This document shows, piece after piece, positions 17,665 through 28,337 of a stretch of DNA of 64,000 nt. The translations under genes were made by a program, and so were the position numbers. Source of the DNA: JAHQVI01 sp963727575 (GTDB taxonomy: Bacteria; Pseudomonadota; Alphaproteobacteria; Rhizobiales; Rhodomicrobiaceae); NCBI GenBank assembly GCA_963727575.1, contig CAVSIA010000005.1, positions 77,389-141,388 of the forward strand. Reading direction: 5' to 3'. The first letter of the stretch is position 1. Each line of letters starts with the position of its first letter. The notes under the pieces are model-generated. The model had not been told where the DNA came from. It did no database searches and worked only from the letters and a program-made list of their open reading frames with translations.

Positions 17665-19072
17665 TCACGCCGTCTTCTGCATCGGCGGCGGTCCGATCCA
17701 GTCGTCGAGGTCGCGGAGCGCGCGATGGGACAGCGCCCGCTTGCGCGCCACGCCTTTTTCCTTACCCTTTATCCGCTTGCCGTCCTCGCGCGTCGGTGCG
17801 TCGATCGGCGGGAACAGGCCGAAATTGACGTTCATCGGCTGAAAGCTGCGGCTGCCGCCGGCCTCTTCGGCCAGATGCCCGCCGGTGATATGGGCGATCA
17901 GCGCGCCAAGCGCCGTGGTCGGCGCAGGCGGCGTCTGCGCGGCCGCCGAGCCGTTCCGCAGCCGCGAACCGTCCGGCGAGCAGGCCGATCGCGGCCGATT
18001 CGACATAGCCCTCGACGCCTGTCACCTGCCCGGCAAATCGCAGGCGTGGCATCGCCTTCAGCCGGAGTTGGCCATCGAGAAGCTTCGGGCTGTTGAGGAA
18101 CGTGTTGCGGTGAATGCCGCCGAGCCGGGCGAATTCGGCCTTTTCAAGTCCCGGAATCATCCGGAAGATGCGCGACTGCTCGCCATATTTCAGCTTGGTC
18201 TGGAAGCCGACCATGTTCCACAGCGTGCCGAGCGCATTGTCCTGGCGGAGCTGCACCACGGCATAGAGGCGGTCCTCGGGGTGGTGCGGATTGGTCAGGC
18301 CGACCGGCTTCATCGGCCCGAAACGCAGCGTTTCCGCGCCGCGCTCCGCCATCACCTCGATCGGCAGGCAGCCTTCGAAATAGGGCGTGGACTTTTCCCA
18401 TTCGCGGAATTCGGTCTTTTCCGCCGCAAGCAGCGCCTCGATGAAGGCGGCGTATTGCTCGCGGTCCATCGGGCAGTTGATATAGTCGGCGCCGGTGCCG
18501 CCGGGGCCGACCTTGTCGTAGCGCGACTGCATCCAGCACACATCCATGTCGACGCTTTCGCGATGGACGATCGGCGCGATGGCGTCGAAAAAGGCCAGCG
18601 ACTCCTCGCCGGTCAGCGCCTGGATCGCTGCGCCCAGGGCAGGGGAGGTCAGCGGGCCGGTGGCGACGATGACGCTGTCCCAGTCCTCCGGCGGCAGCCC
18701 GGCGATCTCGCCGCGCTCGATCGTGATCAGCGGATGCGCCTCGAGCCGCGCCGTGACCTCGGCGGAAAAGCGCGTCGCGGTCGACCGCCAGCGCGCCGCC
18801 CGCCGGCAGCTTGTGGGCATCGCCCGCCGCCATGATCAGCGATCCGCAGCGGCGCATTTCCTCATGCAGCAGGCCGACGGCGTTGTTCTCCCAGTCGTCG
18901 GAGCGGAAGGAGTTGGAGCAGACCAGCTCGGCAAATCCGCCGGTCTTGTGCGCCTCGGTCATGCGGATCCGGGCGCATCTCGTGCAGGATCACGGGGACG
19001 CCGCGCTTCGGCGGCCTGCCAGGCGGCTTCGGAGCCCGCAAGACCGCCGCCGATGATATGAATGGGTTTCAT
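17665..19072 (-). CDS. trmFO: Folate-dependent tRNA (uracil-54-C5)-methyltransferase TrmFO (multiple frame breaks)
   Basis: Flavoprotein that makes ribothymidine-54 in tRNA using methylene-tetrahydrofolate. The reading starts at 19072 with MKPIHIIGGGLAGSEAAWQA, the FAD-binding GGGLAG. It then needs frame changes near 19004 and 18966 to reach MTEAHKTGGFAELVCSNSF, near 18770 to enter FSAEVTARLEAHPL, and near 17945 to finish with FGLFPPI...KEKGVARK and the stop at 17665. Length of about 468 residues fits the family. Diagnostic stretches are DDWENNAVGLLHEEMR, CPMDREQYAAFIEALL and ATGPLTSPALG. Convergent with the phytoene-synthase-like gene. Confidence 0.93.
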
Positions 19073-19108
19073 TGTGGGGTCATGTCCCGGTTTGAATTCG
19101 GTTGGCGC

Positions 19109-19585
19109 TCAGATGCCATCGTCGGGCTTCCAGTCCGGTTGCGTGTCGAAGGATTGAATGGCTGGATTGGGGCGGTCCCAATCGCGCCGCGTTCGCGCGA
19201 AGATTTCAACGTCGGGCAACAGTCCGTCGGACGCATCCAGTCTCCCCATGGTCACCGTCATGACGCCAGGCATGCCGGTGTTCTTGCCAAACAGAGGGCT
19301 GCCGCAGGTTCCGCAAAACAATCGCGTGACGGTGTTCCCCGCCTCACTCTGCATTGCGTAGGCGGCGGGCTGGCCGGACAGGCGAATCCCGGCCTCTGCA
19401 TACATCGCACCGGCCGAATGTCCAGCACCGCTGAGCCGTTGGCAGTCCACACAATAGCAGATCGCTACCACGATCGGATCGCCATCAATCTCATAGCGAC
19501 ACGCGCCGCATGAGCATCGTCCTGTGCGCACAGCCCTATCCCCGGATTGTCCAACGTGTTCTCGCCAGCCTGGAATGCTCATCAA
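19109..19585 (-). CDS. GFA-family (glutathione-dependent formaldehyde-activating-like) zinc protein
   Basis: 158 residues, intact. Zinc/glutathione-type Cys pattern: CSCGACRYEI near residue 24, CYCVDCQRLSG near 44, and FCGTCGSPLFGKN near 92. The CENP-V/GFA fold is common and most members have no proven substrate, so I would not call it a formaldehyde enzyme. The gene lies 36 bases from the trmFO start, in the same direction. Confidence 0.85.
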   Translation of the reverse strand: MMSIPGWREHVGQSGDRAVRTGRCSCGACRYEIDGDPIVVAICYCVDCQRLSGAGHSAGAMYAEAGIRLSGQPAAYAMQSEAGNTVTRLFCGTCGSPLFGKNTGMPGVMTVTMGRLDASDGLLPDVEIFARTRRDWDRPNPAIQSFDTQPDWKPDDGI

Positions 19586-19736
19586 GGCGGCTGGGTTTCA
19601 AACAGAAACACCACGCATTGTGGCTATGGCGCGACAAACTATGCGAAAAGCAAACGGCGCTCAATGGCTGGCTTCTCAAATCTCGCGCGCCGGTGGTATA
19701 GAAACAGGCGGTGGGTCCACAGCAACAGGCGCAGCG

Positions 19737-20418
19737 ATGCGAAAAGCCATTCTATTTGCAACCCTTTCTTCGGTGATCGGGCTTGCTGCCTGTACATATG
19801 AGCGCGACGGACCGCCAGCCTACCACTATCAGGAATTCAAGTCCCGCGAACCCAGTGGAAATACGGCCTATGTCTGCCACGCCTATGGCTGCCAGATGCA
19901 GACGCCGGTGAAGTTTGGCCCCGCGCAGATCGCCGAGATCACCGAATTGATGCGGAAAACGAAAAAGGCCGACACGCCGTTCGAGGAGCGCCGCGCCATC
20001 GCCTATGCGGTGGGCTGGATGGAGCGCTATGTCGGCGACAAGATCGGCACCTCCGCCGACCGGCCCGGCATGGATTTCGAAGCCTCGGGCGATCCGACGC
20101 AGGAGGACTGCGTCGACGAGGCGACCAATACGACCAGCTACATGCTGATTCTGGAGCACAATCACCTGCTGACACACCATACGGTCGGGCGGCCGTTCTC
20201 CAAGGGCAATGTGCTGCTCGGAGGCGTCGCCAACTGGCCGCATTGGACGGCGGTGCTCTGGGAGAACGGCAACAAGACCAAATGGGCGGTCGATAGCTGG
20301 ATCTACGCCAATGGCGAAAATCCCGCAGTCATCGAAGCCGACAAATGGTATCTGCAGGATCTGAGCAAGCTCCCGCGAAGCAGACCTGACCGGAGGAGCC
20401 GAAGCGGGGCGCGCCTGA
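19737..20418 (+). CDS. Putative lipoprotein of unknown function (likely frameshift near end)
   Basis: From ATG 19737 a lipoprotein signal is visible (MRKAILFATLSSVIGLAAC, Cys at 19). The mature part has FEERRAIAYAVGWMERYVGD, EDCVDEATNTTSYMLILE and HWTAVLWENGNKTKWAVDSW. I do not recognise a named family, though the Cys-Val-Asp-Glu-Ala plus late His/Asp arrangement is reminiscent of a papain-like fold; that is only a suggestion. The written frame continues to 20510 and would run into the convergent gene. One extra base near 20375 would end it at 20416-20418 with a short Gly/Ala tail. About 226 residues. Confidence 0.7.
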
Positions 20419-20452
20419 CGCACCCCGCCCCGGCAACCGTTATTGTCCTAAA

Positions 20453-21407
20453 CTACGCGCCGACGCCGCCTGCCTCTTGCAGGTCGGGCAGGATCTTCTC
20501 GATCTCCTGACGCTGCGCCTCCAGAAATGCCGGCAGCTTCAGCGTTTCGCCGAGATGATCGGCCGCCTCGTCCACGGCAAAGCCGGGATCGTCGGTGGCG
20601 ATCTCGAACAGGACGCCGCCCGGCTCGCGGAAATAGACCGAGCGGAAATAGTTGCGGTCGATCTGCTCCGTGGTGCGGATGCCGTGCTCCTTTGACAGCT
20701 TGTCCACCATCGCCGCCTGTGCCGCGTCATCCGCGGCGCGGAAGGCGATATGGTGCACCGATCCGGATCCCATGCGGGCGGGCAGAAAATTGCCGGCGAC
20801 GCGGATGTCGACGATGCCGCCAATCGGCGTGCCCTCGGCCTGAAAGCGGATGGTCGAGCCGTCGCGCCCCGTCTCGGCGAAGCCGAGCACGCCGGTCAGG
20901 ATCGCGCCCGTCGCCTCCGCGTCCGCCAGCAGCAGGCTGACGCCGTGGAAGCCGCGTATGGCCGCCTCGGCCGGGATGTCGCCGGCCGTCCAAGCCGCTT
21001 CCGATTCGAGGCCCGGGACGCCGACAAGCGCCAGCCGCATGCCGTCCGGGTCCTTGAAGGCGATAACGGTTTCGCCGAAGCGCTTGGCCGGCGCCTCATG
21101 GGCGACGCCGTGCTCGATCAGCCGGTGGGTCCAATAGCCGATCGCGCTCTCGGGAACGCGCAGCATGGTCTCCTGCGTCTCGCCGACGCCGAGCCTGCCC
21201 GGCCGCCACATGGGCCCAGGGGAAGAAGGTCAGAATGCTGCCCGGCTGGCCGGACTCGTCGCCGTAATACAGGTGATAGGTGCCGGGATCGTCGAAATTG
21301 ACGGTGCGCTTGACCAGCCGCATGCCCAGCGTGCGGGTGTAGAAGTCGAGATTGCGGGCCGCGGAGCCGGCAATCGCGGTGACATGGTGAATGCCGTTAT
21401 GTGTCAT
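20453..21407 (-). CDS. Ring-cleaving dioxygenase of the glyoxalase/VOC superfamily (frameshift)
   Basis: Two-module VOC protein resembling the MhqO/ring-cleaving dioxygenase group that acts on hydroquinone-type compounds. Start at 21407 (MTHNGIHHVTAIAGSAARN), set by a strong ribosome site aaaggagg just upstream (21414-21421 on the + strand as cctccttt). The frame breaks near 21195: FFPWAHVAAG continues as RLGVGETQETML. The second module contains GFHGVSLLLADAEATGAIL and SVHHIAFRAADDAAQ, with metal-ligand His near ITGHHVT/VHHIAF and Glu in the FREPGGVLFEIATD region. About 317 residues. Divergent from DoxX. Confidence 0.87.
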
Positions 21408-21587
21408 GACCGACCTCCTTTCGAGGAGCGGGAAATTGATGTCCAGTCTAGAATTGGGGGCGGGGGCTTTTTGCGCAATGGCTGATGAATTGCATTGGTG
21501 CAATATGGGCGTTGTTTTTCAGTCCATTGCGTTGCGTCAATGCGCGGCGCATTCTTCGGGCATCGAACACTCGTCCTGGAGACAAAA

Positions 21588-22025
21588 ATGATCGACCAAC
21601 GTAGAGCCCCTTATGGCGCCTTCATCCTGCGCGTTGCGCTCGGCGTCATGTTCATGTCCCACGCCTATCTGAAGCTCGTCGTGTTTACCGTGCCGGGCTT
21701 CGAGGGCTTTCTCACCCAGTCCGGCCTGCCGACAATTCTCGCCTGGCCGATCATCCTTGCCGAGCTGCTTGGCGGTCTCGCGCTCGTGTTCGGCGTCTAC
21801 GGCCGTCTGGTCGCGCTCGCCCTGCTGCCCATCCTGCTCGGCGCCTTCGTCCTGCATGCGCCGAATGGCTGGGTCTTCAATGCCCAGGGCGGCGGATGGG
21901 AGTATCCCGCGTTTCTCGCGGTCGCCGCGCTCGTGGTAGCGCTTGTCGGCCAGGGCGCCTATGCATTGACAGGCGGCGCCGGAACCGGCCAAGACGTTGG
22001 CGTCGCCGCGCGCGCTGCGGCCTAA
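21588..22025 (+). CDS. DoxX-family membrane protein
   Basis: 145 residues with four predicted transmembrane helices; family signature LRVALGVMFMSHAYLKL at the N-terminus and PIILAELLGGLALVFGVYGR in the middle. The ATG at 21588 is preceded by ctggaga. Divergent from the dioxygenase with a 180-base shared upstream region. Dioxygenase-DoxX pairs occur in quinone/electrophile stress loci (MhqO and MhqP in Bacillus); I infer a similar role here. Confidence 0.88.
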   Translation: MIDQRRAPYGAFILRVALGVMFMSHAYLKLVVFTVPGFEGFLTQSGLPTILAWPIILAELLGGLALVFGVYGRLVALALLPILLGAFVLHAPNGWVFNAQGGGWEYPAFLAVAALVVALVGQGAYALTGGAGTGQDVGVAARAAA

Positions 22026-22098
22026 CATTTCATCAGGCGAGGCCGCCGGCCGCTGCTTTTATGGGCGGCGGCGGCTCCGCCCGTTTCAGGTTCCGCCG

Positions 22099-23016
22099 AT
22101 GGCCGATCCCTCGACAAAGCTGGTTTGGGACGATCTTCGCCTGATCAAGGCGATTGCCGACGCGGGCAGCCTGCCGGCAGCGGCCGACCGGCTCGGCGTC
22201 AATCATTCCACCGTCTTCCGCCGGCTGAAGCAGATCGAGGACCTGATCGGCACGCCGCTGTTCGAGAAGCACCGCGCCGGCTACACCGTGACCTCGACGG
22301 GCGAGGAAATCGTCGCCCTTGCCTACCGCGTCGACGACGACATCAATGACGTCATGCGCAAGCTCGCCGGCCAGGAGATCGTGCCGTCCGGCGAGGTCCG
22401 CGTCGCCACCAACGATACGTTGCTGGTGCACCTGCTCACCCCGCTGTTCAGCCGGTTTCGCATCACGTTTCCTGAGATCCGGCTCGATATCCTGATCGGC
22501 AACCAGCCGCTGAACCTTGCCCGGCGCGACGCCGACGTCGCCATCCGGGCAACGGACAATCCTCCGGAGACGCTGGTCGGACGCCGCGCGGCGCGGATCG
22601 CCTGGGCGCTGTATGGGCGTGCGGATCATTTCGCCGGGCGCCGGGAAAACGACAGCACCGACGATCTCTGCGGTCGTGACTGGGTCTCGCTGGGCGAGCA
22701 GTTGGGGTCGCTGGCGCTGGTGAAATGGATCGTCGCCCATGTGCCGCCGGACCGCGTCGTCTACCGGCTGAACACCGTTCTGGGCCTAGCCGAAGCGGTC
22801 GAGGAGGGCATCGGCATCGCCTATCTGCCCTGCTTCATCGGCGACGTCCGGCCGGCGCTGAAGCGCCTCGCCTCGTTGAAGCCGGAATTCGGCGCCGATC
22901 TGTGGCTGCTGACCCATCCGGACCTGCGCCAGGCGCCGCGGATCCGAGTGTTTCTCGACTTTCTCGCCGCGGAAATCGCCAAGCATCGAAGTTTCATCGA
23001 AGGTCAGCCGGCCTAA
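22099..23016 (+). CDS. LysR-family transcriptional regulator
   Basis: 305 residues, intact. N-terminal winged helix: WDDLRLIKAIADAGSLPAAADRLGVNHSTVFRRL (in two pieces, about residues 10-43), then GTPLFEKHRAGYTVTSTGEE, and a type 2 periplasmic-binding-like effector domain. It lies 73 bases after doxX in the same direction and is the natural candidate for controlling the dioxygenase/DoxX divergon. Convergent with spoVR. Confidence 0.9.
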   Translation: MADPSTKLVWDDLRLIKAIADAGSLPAAADRLGVNHSTVFRRLKQIEDLIGTPLFEKHRAGYTVTSTGEEIVALAYRVDDDINDVMRKLAGQEIVPSGEVRVATNDTLLVHLLTPLFSRFRITFPEIRLDILIGNQPLNLARRDADVAIRATDNPPETLVGRRAARIAWALYGRADHFAGRRENDSTDDLCGRDWVSLGEQLGSLALVKWIVAHVPPDRVVYRLNTVLGLAEAVEEGIGIAYLPCFIGDVRPALKRLASLKPEFGADLWLLTHPDLRQAPRIRVFLDFLAAEIAKHRSFIEGQPA

Positions 23017-23054
23017 GCGCGGATGAGTTTGAGCTTGCAGGCGCGGGGGTTGCG

Positions 23055-24629
23055 TTACGGCAGCGGCAGCGCCTCGAGCTCGCGCATGGTCTTGCCGCTC
23101 GCCGGGTCGACCTCGAGCAGCTTGACGCGGTGGCCCCAGAGCTGGGCCAGATGCTGCAGCGTGCGCTCGCAATCCTGCTTGCCCAGAACCCGGCCGTTGC
23201 GCACGTAATGCGTCACGGTCAGCCGCCGCGTGCCGCTGAGGTCGGCGTCGGTGACGCGGATGTCGGGGTCCTGCTCGCCGGCGTCGTGATGGCGGGCGAG
23301 CGCGCGCCGGATGTCGCGGTAGCCGATCTCGTTGTGGATCGAGGTGACCTCGACTTCCGGCTCGTCGGATTCGTCGTGGAGCGCGAACAGCTTGAAGTCG
23401 CGAATGACTTCGGGCTGAGGAACTGCAGAATGAAACTTTCGTCGCGGTAGTTCGCCCAGGCGTCCTTGAGCGTGCCCATCGCGTCGCCATTGCCGGCGAA
23501 TTTCGGGGAACCACTCGCTGTCCTCGCTGGTCGGCTTTTCGCAGATGCGCTGGATGTCGCGCATCATGGCGAAGCCGAGCGCGTAGGGGTTGATGCCGGA
23601 AAGCGCCGGTCGTTGAAGGCCGGCTGCATGACCACCGCGGAATGCAGATGCAGCATTTCCAGCATCGAGCCTTCGGTCAGCAGACCGCGCTCATACATCC
23701 GGTTCATGATCTCGTAATGCACGAAGGTGGCGCAGCCCTCGTTCATCATCTTGGTCTGGCGCTGCGGATAGAAATATTGCGCCAGGATGCGGACGATGCG
23801 CAGCAGCTCCCGCTGCCAGTCCTTCAGGCGTGGGGCGTGTTTCTCCAGGAAATACAGGACGTTTTCTTCCGGCAGCCCCAGCCCCTCGCTCTCCGCGCCG
23901 GGGCCGTCCGGGCCTTCCTGGCCCTTGGTCGGCTCGCGGCGCTGCTGGGGAACGGTGCGCCAGAGATCGTCGTAGGTGGCTTCCTCATGCGCCTTGCGCC
24001 GCTTGCGCCTTCTGCTCGATCTTGGCGGATTTCGAGGAGACCGGCACCTTGGGCTGGCGGCTGACGCCCTGACGCATCAGCGCATGGGCGGCGTCCATGA
24101 TCGTCTCGACCGCTTCGAGCCCGTAGCGCTCCTCGCAGTCCTTCACATAGTCCTTGGCGAAGGCCAGATAGTCGAGGATGGCGTCGGCATTGGTCCACTG
24201 CTTGAACAGATAGTTGTTCTTGAAGAAGTGGTTATGGCCGAAAGCGGCGTGCGCCATCACCAGCGTCTGCATGGTCGCGGAGTTCTCCTCCATGACGTAG
24301 CTGATGCAGGGATTGGAGTTGATGACCAGCTCATAGGCGAGCGAGCGCATGCCGCGCTTGTAGCTCATCGACTCCTGGGCGAACTGCTTGCCGAACGACC
24401 AGTGCCGGTACATCAGCGGCATGCCGGTCGAGGTGTAGGCGTCGAGCATCTGCTCGGCGGTGATGATCTCGATCTGGTTGGGATAGACGTCGAGCTTCAA
24501 CTCGCGCGTGGCGATCTTGGCAATCGCGTCATAGGCGGTCTTCAGCGTATCGAAGTCCCATTCCGCATTCTCGAAAAGCGGCCGGGATGAGCGCCGTGTC
24601 CTGGGTTTGCCTTTCGTCTTTTCCATCAT
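23055..24629 (-). CDS. spoVR: SpoVR family protein (three frame breaks)
   Basis: About 520 residues when repaired. Despite its name the family is widespread in non-sporulating bacteria with PrkA and YeaH. The N-terminal piece (24629 to about 23990) has NAEWDFDTLKTAYDAIAKIA, HWSFGKQFAQESMSYKRGM, ELVINSNPCISYVMEENSA and AHAAFGHNHFFKNNYLF. After a frame change near 23985 and others near 23600 and 23430 it continues through MNEGCATFVHYEIMNRMYER to the stop at 23055. Its ATG overlaps the YeaH stop as ATGA (24626-24629), implying translational coupling. Confidence 0.93.
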
Positions 24630-25894
24630 GCCCTTTCTGGCTCCGAGAACAGCTCGTGAAAGACGGGATAGATGTCACCCGGCGAGGACACATGGCGCAT
24701 GGCGAAGTGCCGATGCTTGGTGGTCAGCGGAGAAAAGCCAGACCAGATGATGCTCTCGCTGATATGGGTGCCGACCTCGATATAGGCGTAATACTGACAC
24801 AAGCGGCAGGATCGCCGTCATCCAGCATGTCGATGCAGCGCGCCATGTCGCCGAGGTCGTTGGCGCCGTCCGAAGCCTGCGCGGCGTAGATGTTCCATTC
24901 GTCGGCCGGGTAACCGTTCGGACACCACCCGGCGCATTTCCTCGAAGGCGCTGGAGATCACGGTGCCGCCGGTCTCGGTCGAGCGGAAGAAGGTTTCCTC
25001 GTCGACCTCGCTGGCGACGCTGGTATGGCGGATGAAGACCACCTGCACGTCGCGATAGTGGCGCGACAGGAAGATGTGCAGCAGCATGAAGAAGCGCTTG
25101 GCCAGATCCTTCAGCGACTGCGTCATCGAGGCGGAGGTGTCCATCAGGCAGAACATCACCGCCTGGGTGATCGGCTTGGGCAGCCGCTCGAAGCGGTTGT
25201 ATTTCAGATCGAGCGGATCGATGAAGGCGACGATCTTGCGCAGATGCTTCAGCCGGGCGACGCGCTCGCGCAGCAGGACAAGCCGCCTTTCGTCGTCCGG
25301 CGTGCGGGCTTCGGCCTCTTCGAGGTCTTCCTCGGCTTTGCGGATTTCGTCAAGGCTCGGCCGGCGGAGCGCGATCCGCCGGGCAAGGCTGTTGCGCATG
25401 GTGCGGACGCGGTTGAGCTTGGCCGGCGGCCCGTCGACCGTGTAGCCGGCGCGCACCGGCGTCGGCGAGCGCACGTCCTTGAGCTTGGTCTTGACCAGGT
25501 TGGGGAGTTTGAGGTCCTCGAAGAACAGGTCGAGGAACTCTTCCTTGCTCAGGGTGAAGACGAAATCGTCTTCGCCATGCCCGTCCGGAGAGCCCTGCGA
25601 TCCGCCGCCTCCGCCGCCCTCGGGGGGCTTCGGAATGGTGTCGCCGACGACATATTCCTTGTTGCCGGGGAGCACGAAGTCCCGCGAGCCGTCCTTGCCA
25701 AGATGGAACGAAGGCTCGTGAAGGCTTTTCGAGCGGATGCGGATCTTCTCGCCGCTTTCGATCTCCGAAATCTTGCGCCGCCTCAGCGACTCGTTCACCG
25801 CATTGCGGATATCTTCCTTGGCGCGCCGTAGAAAACGCTGACGGTTGCCGAGGCTCTTCTCCTTGGGATTCAGGCGGCGGTCGATGATGTGCAT
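24626..25894 (-). CDS. yeaH: YeaH/YhbH family protein, DUF444 (frame breaks near C-terminus)
   Basis: Has a von Willebrand factor A-like region. The N-terminal part MHIIDRRLNPKEKSLGNRQR is typical, followed by a Gly-rich linker (PPEGGGGGGSQG) and the metal-site-like MFCLMDTSASM (D-x-S-x-S) near residue 256, which supports a VWA metal-ion-dependent adhesion site. After SSAFEEMRRVVSER the frame breaks near 24920 and again near 24800; the last frame reads DIYPVFHELFSEPERA and stops at 24626. Nine bases downstream of prkA. About 422 residues. Confidence 0.92.
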
Positions 25895-25903
25895 TCGTTT
25901 CGC

Positions 25904-27851
25904 TTAACCGGACTTTTTGACCCGCATATACCAATCGACGAGACGGCGGACCTGACGCGGCGTGTAACCGCGCGAGACCATGCGCTCGACGAACTCATTG
26001 TGTTTCTTCTCCGTCTCGCCATCCTTCTTCGCGCCGAAGCTGATGACGGGCAGCAGATCCTCGACCTGGCTGAACATCCGCTTTTCGATGACGTCGCGGA
26101 TCTTCTCGTAGGACGTCCATGACGGGTTCTTGCCGGCATTCCGGGCACGGGCCCGAAGCGAGAACTTCACCACCTCGTAGCGGAAATCCTTCGGATTGGC
26201 GATGCCGGCCGGCTTTTCGATCTTCGACAGCTCCTTGTCGAGCACCGAGCGGTCCATGAGCTGGCCGGTGTCGGGATCCTTGAAGTCCTGATCCTCGATC
26301 CAGGCGTCGGCATAGGCCACATAGCGGTCGAACAGGTTCTGGCCGTATTCGTGGTAGGATTCCAGATAGGCCTTCTGGATCTCGTTGCCGATGAACTCCG
26401 CATAGCGCGGGCCGAGATCTTCCTTGATGAACTCGATGTAGCGGTCCTCGGTGTCCTCCGGCATCTGCTCGCGGCGGATCGCCTGTTCGAGCACATACAT
26501 CAGATGGACCGGATCGGCGCCGACCTCCTGGGTGTCGAAATTGAAGGTCTCGGACAGGATCTTATAGGCGAAGCGGGTGGAGGCGCCGTCCATGCCTTCG
26601 GTCACGCCGGCCGCGTCGCGGTATTCCTGCACGGTCTTGGCGTGCGGGTCGGTGTCCTTCAGGCTCTCGCCGTCATAGACGCGCATCTTGGAGTAGAGGT
26701 TGGAGTTCTCGTGCTCCTTCAGCCGGCTCAGAACCGAGAAACGTGCCAGCATGTCGAGCGTGCCGGGTGCGCAAGGCGCGTCGACCAGCTCGCTCTTCGA
26801 CAGCAGCTTCTCGTAGATCTTCTTCTCTTCCGTGACGCGCAGGCAGTACGGCACCTGGACGACGCAGATCCGGTCGAGGAAGGCTTCATTGTTGCGGTTG
26901 GAGCGGAAGGCCCGCCATTCGGATTCGTTCGAATGGGCGACGATGATGCCCTGGTAAGGCATCGAGCCGACATTTTCGGTGCCGACATAGCTGCCTTCCT
27001 GCGTCGCCGTCAGCAGCGGGTGCAGCATCTTCAGCGGCGCCTTGAACATTTCGACGAATTCGAGCAGCCCTTGCGTCGAGCGGTTCAGCCCGCCGCTATA
27101 GGAGTAGGCATCCGGGTCGTTCTGGCCGAAGAACTCCAGCTTGCGGATGTCGACCTTGCCGACGAGGGCCGAGACGTCCTGGTTGTTCTCGTCGCTCGGC
27201 TCGGTCTTGGCGATGCTGATCTGGCGCAGCCGCGACGGGTGGACCTTGACGACCGAGAATTTGGAGATGTCGCCGCCGAACTCGTCGAGCCGCTTGATCG
27301 CCCAGGGAGACATATGCCCGGTCAGCTTGCGCAAGGGGATGCCGTAGCGGTCCTCCAGCACGCTGCCCATCGAATTGGGGTCGAACAGGCCGAGCGGGCT
27401 TTCGAAGACCGGGCTTATTTCTTCGCCAGCCTTCAGCACATAGATTGGGCAGAGTTCCATCAGCTCCTTGAGGCGCTCGGCGAGCGAGGACTTGCCGCCG
27501 CCGACCGGGACCGAGGAGATAAAGGATCTGTTTACGCTCTTCGAGACCCTGCGCGGCATGACGGAAATAGCCGACGATCCGCTCGATGGTCTCCTCAAGC
27601 CCGTAGAACTCTTTAAATGTGGGATAGACCTTGATGGTCCGGTTCATGAAGATGCGACCGAGCCGCTCATCCGCGGCCGTATCGACGATCTTCGGTTCCC
27701 CGATCGCCTGGAGCATCCGCTCGGACGCCGACGAATACATCGACGGATCGTTTCGGCAGCTTTCCAGGAATTCCTTTAAGTCGAATTCCGAATCCCTCGT
27801 TCGGCCGTAGCTCTGGGAATAGAGGTCGAAAATCTCGTCACTGGGTTTCAT
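25904..27851 (-). CDS. prkA: PrkA family serine protein kinase / AAA protein (frameshift in P-loop)
   Basis: PrkA (YeaG in E. coli) combines an AAA-like ATPase region with a C-terminal domain and is part of the nutrient-limitation response operon yeaGH. Start at 27851 (MKPSDEIFDLYSQSYGRTRD). One frame change near 27510 falls in the Walker A motif, restoring LGPVGGGKSSLAERLKELME. The rest is continuous: DRYGIPLRKLTGHMSPWAI, HSNESEWRAFRSNRNNEAF, QVPYCLRVTEEKKIYEKLL, ending VDWYMRVKKSG. About 648 residues. First gene of the prkA-yeaH-spoVR operon; its promoter should lie in 27852-28000, but I could not assign boxes. Confidence 0.94.
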
Positions 27852-28337
27852 TCCAACACTCGATATGTTGTGCCATCCAGTCTAGCGGAACGTTATTCGT
27901 TGTAGCTTACACCGGTCTGGTGCCCGTCGTCCCGCATAAGCACTCGTTTCAAGATATTACGCATTCCAGGCTTCAACGACGAAACCGCTTTGCCAGGGCA
28001 CTGGATCCTGTGATCCGATCGTCGCTTCAACAGCGGCATGTGTTCCATGCAATTGCCAAGCCAGCTCACGCTTTCAGCCTCGTCTATTGGCCTGAACCCT
28101 AGCTGAATGGTCGCTTGTTAACGTCAGTTTGAGCCACACATCACTGGCCGTCAATCGCTGCGTCGGCCCATGGGGATTGCCGCTAGCCACCAACATGATC
28201 CTTAGGCCGCATTTTCCGCGTCTCGGCGACGCATGTCCTGGCAGGCTCGAAAAACGACATCTGCCCCTTCGCCAGAAAGTTCAGTTAACAGAACCACTTC
28301 GGCGGTGTGTCTTAAATTCGCTCTGACGCATATCCTA
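27852..28337. other. 486-base intergenic region, no gene recognised
   Basis: It lies between the prkA start and the end of the gtrB-like gene, both on the minus strand. Small ORFs (for example 28129-28326, +) have no family resemblance. It should contain the prkA promoter, and the terminator of the glycosyltransferase cluster is possible, but no convincing hairpin with a T-tract was seen. Confidence 0.5.

Noticed and set aside
27860..27885. Sigma-54 promoter of prkA (tggcac on the minus strand)
   Set aside because: The -24 element is there by chance only; the -12 GC is missing, so I did not call it even though yeaGH is sigma-54 dependent in E. coli.
27852..28337. Small genes in the prkA upstream region (for example 28129-28326 +)
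   Set aside because: No family resemblance, no ribosome site, no codon bias.
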